From: Candidatus Desulfaltia sp.
GTDB taxonomy: Bacteria; Desulfobacterota; Desulfobacteria; Desulfobacterales; ETH-SRB1
Assembly (NCBI GenBank): GCA_030656555.1
Contig: JAUSPN010000087.1
Location: 2,501-39,572, forward strand
Direction: 5' to 3'
Length of the DNA stretch: 37,072 bases
Positions 26,739 to 34,080 of this stretch are shown piece by piece. The position numbers and the translations under genes were made by a program. The notes beneath the pieces were generated by a model. That model had not been told where the DNA came from, made no database searches, and worked only from the letters and a program-made list of their open reading frames with translations. Numbering within the stretch: position 1 is the stretch's first letter; the number at the start of each line of letters is the position of its first letter.

Positions 26739-27185
26739 ATGAAGCCATCTAAAAAACGCCGGAAGATCATGGTAATTCACGGTCCAAATTTAAATATGCT
26801 GGGGAAAAGAGAGCCTGATATTTATGGGAAGGAGACCCTTGAAGAAATTAATTCAAGACTGGAAAACCTCGGGAAAAAACTGGAGATTGATGTAGAGACA
26901 TTTCAATCAAATCATGAGGGGGCAATTGTTGAAAAGATCCAAGAAATTTCAGGAAAATACAAAGGGCTGATCATTAATCCCGCTGCATTTACACATACAA
27001 GCATTGCTATCCGTGATGCACTTCTTTTGCTCGATATACCTGTAATTGAAGTACATCTATCCAATATTTACAAGAGAGAGCCTTTTCGTCACAAGTCCAT
27101 GATAGCCGATGTTGCAACCGCTCAAATTTCAGGTTTTGGAGTTCAGGGATATATAATGGCTTTGGAGGCTATTGCTAAAATGTAA
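26739..27185 (+). CDS. aroQ: 3-dehydroquinate dehydratase, type II
   Basis: Third step of the shikimate pathway, dehydrating 3-dehydroquinate. The type II signature is clear: VIHGPNLNMLGKREPDIYG with the catalytic Tyr loop, QSNHEGAIVEKIQ, NPAAFTHTSIAIRDAL and VIEVHLSNIYKREPFRHKS with the catalytic His. At 148 residues it has the usual size, with a slightly basic N-terminal extension. The ATG has AAAGGAG eight bases upstream; the frame is open nine codons further into the palindrome, which is not needed. It closes the plus-strand cluster and is followed by a terminator. Confidence 0.96.
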   Translation: MKPSKKRRKIMVIHGPNLNMLGKREPDIYGKETLEEINSRLENLGKKLEIDVETFQSNHEGAIVEKIQEISGKYKGLIINPAAFTHTSIAIRDALLLLDIPVIEVHLSNIYKREPFRHKSMIADVATAQISGFGVQGYIMALEAIAKM

Positions 27186-27217
27186 GGCCGTTGCAAATTC
27201 TAAATTCGCAACGGCCT
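27185..27217. terminator. Bidirectional terminator between aroQ and tmcA
   Basis: AGGCCGTTGC (27185-27194) pairs with GCAACGGCCT (27208-27217), a 10-bp perfect stem. CATTATTATAT follows on the plus strand and TACATTTT on the minus strand. The two convergent transcription units both end here. Confidence 0.75.
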
Positions 27218-27251
27218 CATTATTATATATCCTATATCCTGCTATTCTTTT

Positions 27252-27632
27252 TCACTTGGGATGGCACTCACCGCATGTAAGCGGGCCTTTATTTTCTTTT
27301 TCATGGCATCCCTTGCAATTGGTATGAAATGCCTTCATTAGCGGCATCATCTTGCCGGCAGACTCAACTTTATGACATTCTGCACATTCAGTTTCAGCGG
27401 AATCATCCCATACATTTTCACCATTTTTATATATATGATGACACGCCAAACAATCGATTCCCGCTTTGTCAGCATGAAGTGTATGCGAAAAAACAGCCCC
27501 AGGCCTTTCCCGGTCTATAAAGGAATCACTTTTCAACAAGGTTATCTCATCCTGAGCATATGCAGCGCCGATGATAAAAAGAGACGCCAAACCCGCTATA
27601 GCTATATATAATGCTATCCTATTTTTTTTCAT
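27252..27632 (-). CDS. tmcA: Tetraheme cytochrome c3, TmcA-like (type II)
   Basis: A 126-residue exported cytochrome with a signal peptide (about 1-26, ending AAYAQ). Four CxxCH heme sites are visible: CLACH, CAECH, CKGCH and CGECH, with additional His residues (FSHTLH, CHHIY, AFHTN) as second axial ligands. The mature part has more acidic than basic residues (about 17 to 12), as in the acidic type II c3 (TmcA). It would accept electrons in the periplasm from hydrogenase-linked c3 and pass them to TmcBC. The start with AGGTGG upstream is preferred over one 12 codons earlier. It is the last gene of the tmc unit here. Confidence 0.88.
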   Translation of the reverse strand: MKKNRIALYIAIAGLASLFIIGAAYAQDEITLLKSDSFIDRERPGAVFSHTLHADKAGIDCLACHHIYKNGENVWDDSAETECAECHKVESAGKMMPLMKAFHTNCKGCHEKENKGPLTCGECHPK

Positions 27633-27671
27633 TCCAATCCACCTCAAATTTTTTATTGTCATGTACAATAG

Positions 27672-29078
27672 TTACTCTTCTTCTTTTGGTTTTAAATGAT
27701 CCGGCACAATCACCATATCGAGAAGAATGGGTTTCAGGAAACTCCACTTGATGCCGATTTTGTAAACTTCTTCCAGGTCCCTGATTGCATCCCAGCAATT
27801 ATGGCACGCAGAAACCACAAATTTTGCTCCGGTGGCCAGAATCTGATCACGTTTGACTTTCAAGCCTATGTTTCTTTCTTTCCTGTAACGTCCAATGCCG
27901 TTCATGCCGCCCCCGCCGCCGCAGCAAAAATTATGTTCACGGTTTGGGCTCATTTCACGGAAATCCTCTGCTATATACGACATGATTTTTCTTGTAACAT
28001 CAGTCAAGCCATGATTTCTAATATAGTTGCACGGATCCTGAAGCGTGACAGGCTCTTTGATTTTTTTGGCTGGATCCAGCTTAAGCTTTCCTGTTTCCAA
28101 CGCCTCTAATACCCACTCAACGTAATGAAGTCCCGGAACAGGTGGGTCGCCGCTTTTTCGTCCAGCCCAATAAGGTCCTTCAGTAATAGTTGCACGGTGC
28201 TGATGGCCGCATTCTGTGCCAACATATCTCTTTACTTTTAGCCTTTCCATTGCTGCATAGACATTTTCTACCTGCTGCTTGCAACATGCCCAGTCGCCGG
28301 CAAACATAGCCAGACTTGTTCCTTCCCAGCCTTTGCTGGGGACTGTCCAGCTTTCACCGGCCAGATGGAACAAAATTGCAGCCTCTGCAAGATCCTGTGG
28401 ATAATGTTTTGGTTCACGGGCATTTACTACGTACATAATATCCGCCCCCACTTTATCAACAGGAATTTCAAGACCAGGATAATATTCCTCATTTTCTTCC
28501 ACCATCCATTTACAGGTATCAACATAGTCTTCTACAGTAACATCCATCTGTGCATTATATATCCAATGCATTCCTGATCCGATTTTCATTTCATGCGGCA
28601 CAAAACCCTGCGAAAAACACAGGCCTCTCAAGTAGCCGAACATGACTCCCATATCAATGCCGTGAGGACAATACATCCCGCAGCGATTACAGCAGGTGCA
28701 TTTGCCCCATGCTGTATCCATACAATTTATCATGAATTGAGTATCAACATCCCCCTTTCTCTTTACCAGTTCACCAAGTGTGGATTTTATTTTATAAGAG
28801 GGGATCTGCTTTGGATCATTGTCATTTGCAAGATAAAAGAAACAGGTATCAGCGCACAAACTGCAATGAGCGCAAATTTCAAGCCAGGTACGGATGCGGG
28901 ATTTGCAGGTAGCATCCAGAGTTTTTTTCAACGCGGCCGTATCAACGGGAAATACTTCGAGTTCCTTATAATACCTCACGCCCCTGTCTGCCAATAAGAG
29001 ATCGAGTTCCTCTTTGGTCTTCACAGGTTTTCTGGTAACAAGAGGTGGAAGGTCTTGGCTTTTTGCTTCTTCTGCCAT
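27672..29078 (-). CDS. tmcB: TmcB-like iron-sulfur protein (HdrD/DsrK family)
   Basis: A 468-residue cytoplasm-facing Fe-S subunit. Two cubane-type motifs are seen: [11 protein letters not shown] (about 66-76) and [12 protein letters not shown] (about 122-133). The C-terminal half has CCG-domain features, including EDPCNYIR-like [15 protein letters not shown] and a final SACHNCWD, resembling the special [4Fe-4S] site of heterodisulfide reductase and DsrK. In Desulfovibrio the Tmc complex links periplasmic cytochrome c3 to cytoplasmic acceptors. RBS GGAG is nine bases from the ATG. It lies between tmcC and tmcA, separated by 43 and 39 bases. Confidence 0.88.
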   Translation of the reverse strand: MAEEAKSQDLPPLVTRKPVKTKEELDLLLADRGVRYYKELEVFPVDTAALKKTLDATCKSRIRTWLEICAHCSLCADTCFFYLANDNDPKQIPSYKIKSTLGELVKRKGDVDTQFMINCMDTAWGKCTCCNRCGMYCPHGIDMGVMFGYLRGLCFSQGFVPHEMKIGSGMHWIYNAQMDVTVEDYVDTCKWMVEENEEYYPGLEIPVDKVGADIMYVVNAREPKHYPQDLAEAAILFHLAGESWTVPSKGWEGTSLAMFAGDWACCKQQVENVYAAMERLKVKRYVGTECGHQHRATITEGPYWAGRKSGDPPVPGLHYVEWVLEALETGKLKLDPAKKIKEPVTLQDPCNYIRNHGLTDVTRKIMSYIAEDFREMSPNREHNFCCGGGGGMNGIGRYRKERNIGLKVKRDQILATGAKFVVSACHNCWDAIRDLEEVYKIGIKWSFLKPILLDMVIVPDHLKPKEEE

Positions 29079-29121
29079 ATTTATATCTCCTTAATGAAAA
29101 TATTGTTAAAATTTTATATAA

Positions 29122-29796
29122 TTACCAAGCGATCCCCCTGCCTTTCGCCCCCCCCCTCTTTATGCCGTAATCCATACCGAGCTGGATTCTGGAGCAGAAG
29201 AAGAGAAAGAAATGCGAAAGTTTTGTAAAAGGAATTGCTATCAGCATGATCTCGCCACAGAGAATATGCACAATCAACCAGAACTTGTAGTCCATCCATT
29301 GATGATAGGCAATATAGCCTGTAATAAAAGGAGCTAACGCAATAGCCAGAACAATATAATCCGATGCAGTTGTTAAAATCTTGACATTGGGGTCAGTAAG
29401 ACGACGAATTAAAAAGAAGATTCCCGCGGCAATTACTGCTAAAGTCATATAATCTGCTATATAGTCGGGTATGGTAATCCAGCTTATACTCCACGATTCT
29501 TCTATCAGTACAACATGAGCTACCAGAAAGATCGAAGCTATGACAAGGCAGATATGGAACAGATAGGTTACAGCCATAAAAACGGGATGGTTTGCGGTTG
29601 TTCGATTGAAAGGCAGCAGCCAATGAAAAAGAGATCTTGCAGCTCCAGTAATTCCCGCGCCAAGCTTTTCAGTATAGGCTACTCTATCGAGCCGCCAATC
29701 AAGACCTTTTACATACCAAACAATTCTGGTGATAATCCCGACAAAAAAGATAGCAAATGAAATTAAGGCTAATGGCCCACTTATAAATTCATACAT
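29122..29796 (-). CDS. tmcC: TmcC-like membrane anchor (DsrM/NarI-type cytochrome b)
   Basis: A 224-residue integral membrane protein with about five or six hydrophobic helices. His residues within helices (HPVFMAVTYLFH, VAHVVL, WLIVHILCGE and KLSHFF) can ligate b-type hemes. The C-terminal RIQLGMDYGIKRGG tail is typical of the TmcC/DsrM group as I recall it. It would exchange electrons with menaquinone or conduct them across the membrane between TmcA and TmcB. It is the first gene of the unit, with a GGAGGAG site. No tmcD-like gene is found in the window. Confidence 0.86.
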   Translation of the reverse strand: MYEFISGPLALISFAIFFVGIITRIVWYVKGLDWRLDRVAYTEKLGAGITGAARSLFHWLLPFNRTTANHPVFMAVTYLFHICLVIASIFLVAHVVLIEESWSISWITIPDYIADYMTLAVIAAGIFFLIRRLTDPNVKILTTASDYIVLAIALAPFITGYIAYHQWMDYKFWLIVHILCGEIMLIAIPFTKLSHFFLFFCSRIQLGMDYGIKRGGAKGRGIAW

Positions 29797-30162
29797 AGCT
29801 CCTCCTCAATAGAAAAAACTAAATTACTTGTAACACGAGGCCTTTGCAAAACATCTTACTCGGACAAAATTGAACATTTTTTAAAGGTCTCAAATTTCTG
29901 CCTGTTTTATAAACCTTAATTAAAATCTACCAATTAGGTAGGAATACCTAACTATCCAAGAACAGAAGGCTTTGTCAAGCAAATTTTTCATTAATCAAGC
30001 ATTCTGGAAAATTATACACACCCCCAAATCCGGTCTATTGTGTAATAATTGCAGGGGGTTTCAAAACAAAACAAACGCAACTTCATCTCTATGTATAACA
30101 TAGGTTAGCACAACCTCTTTAAAGCTGATTTCCATTTAATTTTAATAATTATAGTCCCGTTG
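29797..30162. other. 366-bp intergenic region upstream of tmcC
   Basis: AT-rich and without a credible ORF. It contains the TTAGGTA dyad at 29934-29951 and a C5/G5 pair near 30021/30054 too weak to call a terminator for the preceding antiporter gene. It presumably carries the tmc promoter, which I cannot place with confidence. Confidence 0.5.
29934..29951. promoter_or_regulatory. Candidate operator dyad upstream of tmcCBA
   Basis: TTAGGTA-GGAA-TACCTAA is a perfect 7-bp inverted repeat with a 4-base spacer, about 140 bases before the tmcC start. Its size fits a dimeric regulator. No regulator gene lies in the window, and the motif does not match a site I can name. Confidence 0.4.
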
Positions 30163-31677
30163 TTAAAAGAAAATTAAAGTTACGAGCACAAAGGTCGGAA
30201 GCAAATAGATTATGGAAAATTTCAGTATGTAGCCAAAGAAACTCGGCATGGGTGTGCCCGCCTCCTCTGCAATTGACCGCACCATAAAGTTAGGCGCATT
30301 CCCAATATAGCTAAATGAACCAAAGAAGACAGCGCCTGCTGAAATCGCCTTCAAATAAATCGAGGTTTCCGTCATAAGAAGAGGAACAGCCTGAGGTTCC
30401 GGCATCCCGGGATAAAAGGCTCCAAGTGCGGTATTGAAAAATGTAAGGTAAGTAGGCGCATTATCAAGAAAACCGGAAAGAGCGCCTGTAACCCAGAAAT
30501 AATGAGCCGGTTCCTTTACTGCGGCAATCAAAAACGCGAGTTCCCCTTTTAAGCCTGCCTTGAGTATAAGAAGGCACGGGACCATGGTAATAAATATTCC
30601 GATAAAAAGATATGCCACCTCGATGATCGGAAACCAGCTGAAGTCATTGTCTTCATGTATCTTTTTCGAAGTGGTCAGCATGGAGAGGACACCCATTACG
30701 ACCAGAATACCATCGCGTGCCCAGTCCTGTATGGACCTGTGAATTCCAAACGTGTTTACCTGTCCCCAGTCCACTATTCCGCTCATGAGCACCGCCCCGA
30801 CAATACCGCCAAGAAAGAGAAAATTGTGTGTTCCCACTAATTTCAAGGGTTCTTTTTCTCCTTCTTCAACAGGCGCTCCCTTTAATCCTTCCTTTTTATA
30901 ATGATATGAATCGAGGATAAAATAGATTCCCAGGAGAATTCCGGCGGTTACAAGCATGTGCGGCAGAATCTTCATTGTCCAGAAAAAGGAAACCCCGTGA
31001 AGAAATCCTAAAAAGAGCGGCGGATCACCTAAGGGGGTCAATGAACCTCCTATGTTTGCAACCAGAAAAATGAAAAAGACGACCATGAATGTCCTGTTTT
31101 TCCGGTAATTATTCGCCTTTAAGAAAGGGCGGATCATCAGCATGGCAGCTCCTGTAGTACCCATCCACGAAGCAAGCACTGTGCCGATAAGTATCATAAT
31201 AGTATTTACAACCGGTGTCCCGCGTAATGTGCCCTTAAGCATGATGCCGCCGGAAACTGTAAAGAGCGCCCACAGAAGGATAATAAAGGGAACATAGTCG
31301 GCAACGATGATATGAGTAATTGCGTACAGAGCAGCGCCCTTATAAGCGATCAAAAAGGGGATACCTATAGCTGCCGCCCAAAAAGCTGAAACCTTGCCAA
31401 AATGGTGATGCCAGAACTTTGGGGCCAGAAGCGGGAAGAGCGCTATAGAAAGGAGCATGCACGCAAAAGGGATGCAGCTCCAGAGCGGAAGCACCTCTCC
31501 AAGATTGATATGTCCTCCGTGTCCGGTTTCTGCAACAGCATGCGCTGTTTCTTGAGTAGAGCTATGTTTTGTGTCATTTGTTGCTGCAACGCCATGGTCT
31601 GAGGCGGCAATAGCCGGAACCAAAAACGCAAAAATACTAAGTAAGAAAATTATCGCTATCCATTTCCCAAGTCTCAT
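30163..31677 (-). CDS. NhaD-type Na+/H+ antiporter with signal peptide and His-rich N-tail
   Basis: A 504-residue member of the ion transporter superfamily. Residues 1-25 look like a cleavable signal. Residues 26-60 are exported and His-rich (SDHG, TKHSS, TAHAV, TGHGGH). About 11 membrane helices follow. Signature blocks are ASWMGTTGAAMLMIRPFL, NIGGSLTPLGDPPLFLGF and DNAPTYLTFF, with acidic and Asn residues in membrane segments as in NhaD/ArsB proteins. It would exchange Na+ for H+. AGGAGG precedes the ATG. It follows uspA by 25 bases and rnfB further upstream, so it probably works with a Na+ or H+ gradient built by Rnf. Confidence 0.85.
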   Translation of the reverse strand: MRLGKWIAIIFLLSIFAFLVPAIAASDHGVAATNDTKHSSTQETAHAVAETGHGGHINLGEVLPLWSCIPFACMLLSIALFPLLAPKFWHHHFGKVSAFWAAAIGIPFLIAYKGAALYAITHIIVADYVPFIILLWALFTVSGGIMLKGTLRGTPVVNTIMILIGTVLASWMGTTGAAMLMIRPFLKANNYRKNRTFMVVFFIFLVANIGGSLTPLGDPPLFLGFLHGVSFFWTMKILPHMLVTAGILLGIYFILDSYHYKKEGLKGAPVEEGEKEPLKLVGTHNFLFLGGIVGAVLMSGIVDWGQVNTFGIHRSIQDWARDGILVVMGVLSMLTTSKKIHEDNDFSWFPIIEVAYLFIGIFITMVPCLLILKAGLKGELAFLIAAVKEPAHYFWVTGALSGFLDNAPTYLTFFNTALGAFYPGMPEPQAVPLLMTETSIYLKAISAGAVFFGSFSYIGNAPNFMVRSIAEEAGTPMPSFFGYILKFSIIYLLPTFVLVTLIFF

Positions 31678-31702
31678 CTACCAATTACCTCCTACCATTG
31701 CT

Positions 31703-32170
31703 TTATTCAACAATCCAGACAGTGCAATCTTTTATATTCTGTACAATCTTATTAGATACGCTTCCCAACACAAAGGCAGCAGTCGCGGACAACCCTCTAC
31801 GTCCCAACACAACTGTGTCGTATTTTCCGTTTTCTGCCTCTGCTATGATATCCCTGGCAATGCCGATAAGCTTGTTTTGTATCTTTACTTCAACGGTGTC
31901 ATCAGAAAATCCAGCATCCCTTAAAATGGTCCGGCATTCCTCCATCCTTGATTCCGCCTTTTTTCCCCCCTCACTGACCATCCATTTCAGTTCAACAACC
32001 TTTTCTGAAAAGAATGGCTGCCCGATCTGTTTTTCCAAGCTTGAAGACATTGTCGGCAATACGCTAAATAAAGTTATATTATTATTTGTTGCGGGCTTAA
32101 CAGCAGAAGCAACATAAATAACAACTTTTTTCGCATAATCGGATTCATCTAAAGCAATTAGAATCTTCAT
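31703..32170 (-). CDS. Universal stress protein (UspA family)
   Basis: A 155-residue single Usp domain. It begins MKILIALDESDYAKKVVIY and has the ATP-binding-type VVLGRRGLSATAAFVLGSVS (about 122-141) ending with KIVQNIKDCTVWIVE, matching G-x2-G-x9-G-S. Such proteins bind ATP and modulate partners, often transporters, under stress or starvation. It lies between rnfB (46 bases) and the antiporter (25 bases) in one direction, so a regulatory role on the antiporter is plausible but unproven. Confidence 0.92.
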   Translation of the reverse strand: MKILIALDESDYAKKVVIYVASAVKPATNNNITLFSVLPTMSSSLEKQIGQPFFSEKVVELKWMVSEGGKKAESRMEECRTILRDAGFSDDTVEVKIQNKLIGIARDIIAEAENGKYDTVVLGRRGLSATAAFVLGSVSNKIVQNIKDCTVWIVE

Positions 32171-32216
32171 ATTCTTTTTTCTCCTGATTTATTAGGTCAG
32201 CCAACCCTTGGTAATG

Positions 32217-33017
32217 TCAGGCGGCAATCAAATTTTGAATAATTCCTGTCGGGCATTCTTCAAAACACTTGCCGCAACCGGTACACTTTCCACCGTCAAC
32301 TATCGCCAGGAATCTATCAACTATTATAGCCTCTTCCGGGCATGCTTTTTTACATTTTCCGCAGCCCTGACAGCCAACATTGCATATATCCTTAACAACT
32401 TTTCCGCCGTCATGGGAACTGCAAAGAGTCGCTACTTTTTGCGATTCTTTTATCAACGCCGGAATGTGGCGGGGGCAGATATTTACACATGTGCCGCAGC
32501 CCGTGCAGAGCTTTTCATTTACTACAGGCAGACCAGCTTCTCCCATTTTCAAGGCTCCAAACGGGCAATTTACAACACAGGTCCCAAGACCAAGGCAGCC
32601 ATACTTGCAACTTTTGTCTCCTCCGGCAAGCAGAATAGCCGCCCGGCAGTCTAATACGCCCTTGTAATTGTATTTTCGTTCTGCAGCGCTATGGGTGCCT
32701 TTGCAAAATATGTTGATTATATCCCTTTCAGCTGATCCAGCGGATACTCCAAGAACAGCGGCAATCGCCTCTGCGATGTCATCGCCGCCGGCCTTACAAG
32801 CACTGGGCGGGGCTTCGCCAGCCGCTATAGCAACGGCTGCGTCGCTGCAGCCGGCATAGCCGCATCCCCCACAATTCGCGCCGGGAAGACACTCATCTAT
32901 AGCAAGAACTTTTGGATCAACATAGACATAAAAAACTTTTGACGCAATTCCCAGTACAACACTTAGCGCCAAGCCGATGCCGCCCATTGCCACCATCGCA
33001 TTTAATATGGGTCCCAT
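32217..33017 (-). CDS. rnfB: Electron transport complex subunit RnfB
   Basis: The 266-residue ferredoxin-interacting subunit. The N-terminal membrane helix (about 5-28) is followed by the Fe-S domain ECLPGANCGGCGYAGC (about 42-57). Four further Cys groups follow: CKYGCLGLGTCVVNCP, CTGCGTCVNICP, GCQGCGKCKKACP and CTGCGKCFEECP. Length and order match the RnfB of clostridia and sulfate reducers. It is encoded on the strand opposite to rnfCDG, at the head of an rnfB-uspA-nhaD unit. Usually rnfB ends the rnf operon. Whether another rnfB lies past the right edge cannot be seen. Confidence 0.93.
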   Translation of the reverse strand: MGPILNAMVAMGGIGLALSVVLGIASKVFYVYVDPKVLAIDECLPGANCGGCGYAGCSDAAVAIAAGEAPPSACKAGGDDIAEAIAAVLGVSAGSAERDIINIFCKGTHSAAERKYNYKGVLDCRAAILLAGGDKSCKYGCLGLGTCVVNCPFGALKMGEAGLPVVNEKLCTGCGTCVNICPRHIPALIKESQKVATLCSSHDGGKVVKDICNVGCQGCGKCKKACPEEAIIVDRFLAIVDGGKCTGCGKCFEECPTGIIQNLIAA

Positions 33018-33526
33018 AAAATTCGCTGCCTCCTAATTTTGCCGGTTTTGTAAAAAGTCGTATTCCCCCATTTATGACGGAACTTATTGAAAAGTTGCCT
33101 ACATGGCTTGTAGGATATTGATTTGACAAAAACTTTGAAAAAAGACCGCCTGGGGAAATAGTTAATTTCATCACTTTTATTTTACATTTATGTAGACTTG
33201 TCTTAAAAAATAAAATTTAAAGAAAGATACAATTGGCCGCAAGTATAATGAACTGCCGATATTGTCAAGTGAAAAAAGGTAATTTAACTAAATTACAGCA
33301 AGGAAACAAGCATTGCCGTTATTAAATTTAGCCTAAATAACAATAGGTTATGATATAGAGCTATCGAAACATTCTTTTAAATACTGTTTTGCCAAAATTT
33401 TTCAGGTTCCAAACAATTTTTATTATTTTTAAGAAAAAAAGTCTTGAAAGCTTGTTTGCATTATGGTACGGGAGCTCAGATTTTATTTCACGCCTACTTA
33501 GAAACCTTGAAAGGATCGAACATAAA
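33018..33526. other. Divergent intergenic region between rnfB and the c3-type cytochrome gene
   Basis: 509 AT-rich bases. A frame is open on the plus strand from 33389 in the cytochrome reading frame, but it lacks protein character before the ATG at 33527. In the rnfB leader, CCTACA-TGGCT-TGTAGG (33098-33114) and AACTT/AAGTT nearby could form adjacent hairpins. The gene starts on both sides imply promoters here, but I could not place -35/-10 pairs with confidence. Confidence 0.5.
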
Positions 33527-33907
33527 ATGACTTCTCACAAAGAATTGCAGTTAGTTTATGGCTTGGCTATCATTTTGTTGGTTGTGGGTGTTCTAAGTTA
33601 TGCTGCTTTTCCTGCCAAAGCTCCGGAACGACCGGTCAGGTTAATGTTTAAATGTGTTGCGGGAAAGATTCTGTTTGATCACAAGACACATACTGTTGAA
33701 TCAGGTTACGGTATTTCATGCAGTAGCTGTCATCATAATCTTGAAGAAGGCGAGACAAATCCCCAGGCCTGCGGAGAATGTCATGAACCTGAAAGCCAGG
33801 AGGAAGATATGCTAAGCAGGTCTGATGCATTCCATAAACAATGTATCAGTTGCCATAAGGAATCTGAAGCAGGTCCTGAAAAATGTGAATCATGCCATGT
33901 AATGTAA
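33527..33907 (+). CDS. Membrane-anchored tetraheme cytochrome c3-family protein next to rnfC
   Basis: A 126-residue cytochrome with an N-terminal hydrophobic helix (about 10-28) and no clear cleavage site, so probably tethered to the outer face of the membrane. Four heme motifs are seen: CSSCH, CGECH, CISCH and CESCH, with extra His in FDHKTHT, CHHN and AFHKQ. Spacing and sequence resemble TmcA across the window (both have CHH, then an AFH before the third heme), so the two look like paralogs. Its place before rnfC parallels the cytochromes of Rnf clusters in Desulfovibrio and Methanosarcina. It has its own terminator, so it is not strictly co-transcribed with rnfC. Confidence 0.87.
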   Translation: MTSHKELQLVYGLAIILLVVGVLSYAAFPAKAPERPVRLMFKCVAGKILFDHKTHTVESGYGISCSSCHHNLEEGETNPQACGECHEPESQEEDMLSRSDAFHKQCISCHKESEAGPEKCESCHVM

Positions 33908-33941
33908 AGCAGATAGCTTTTTTGCCGTCTGCTTTTTTTTG
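33908..33941 (+). terminator. Rho-independent terminator after the cytochrome gene
   Basis: AGCAGA (33908-33913) pairs with TCTGCT (33928-33933), extended weakly inward, and is followed by a run of eight T. It lies directly after the stop codon. Confidence 0.75.
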
Positions 33942-33987
33942 TGTTTTTAAACTGAGAGCGTCGTCAAGTTGAATAAAAAAACCCGTT

Positions 33988-34050
33988 CGCTTCGCCTGTA
34001 TTGCAAATCATATAGGCTTGACCGCCATTGAAAAGTGCTCAGGCGAAGCG
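33988..34050. repeat. 11-bp inverted repeat upstream of rnfC
   Basis: CGCTTCGCCTG (33988-33998) is the reverse complement of CAGGCGAAGCG (34040-34050). The following GAGTGGAGAGCTTAGAAAGG recalls the GAGAGCTTTAAT edge of the dispersed repeats. The segment lies in the 5' leader or promoter region of rnfC. Confidence 0.55.
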
Positions 34051-34080
34051 CGCGAGTGGAGAGCTTAGAAAGGTTAAACT

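Noticed and set aside
30021-30058. CCCCC/GGGGG pair as terminator after the antiporter gene
   Set aside because: Only five base pairs around a 28-base loop without further pairing; too weak to support.
32217-33017. Reading the minus-strand ferredoxin-type gene as a decayed rnfB copy
   Set aside because: All Cys clusters, the membrane helix and the full length are intact.
33389-33526. 46-codon N-terminal extension of the c3-type cytochrome
   Set aside because: The ATG at 33527 directly precedes the membrane helix; the extension would put an implausible segment before the export signal.
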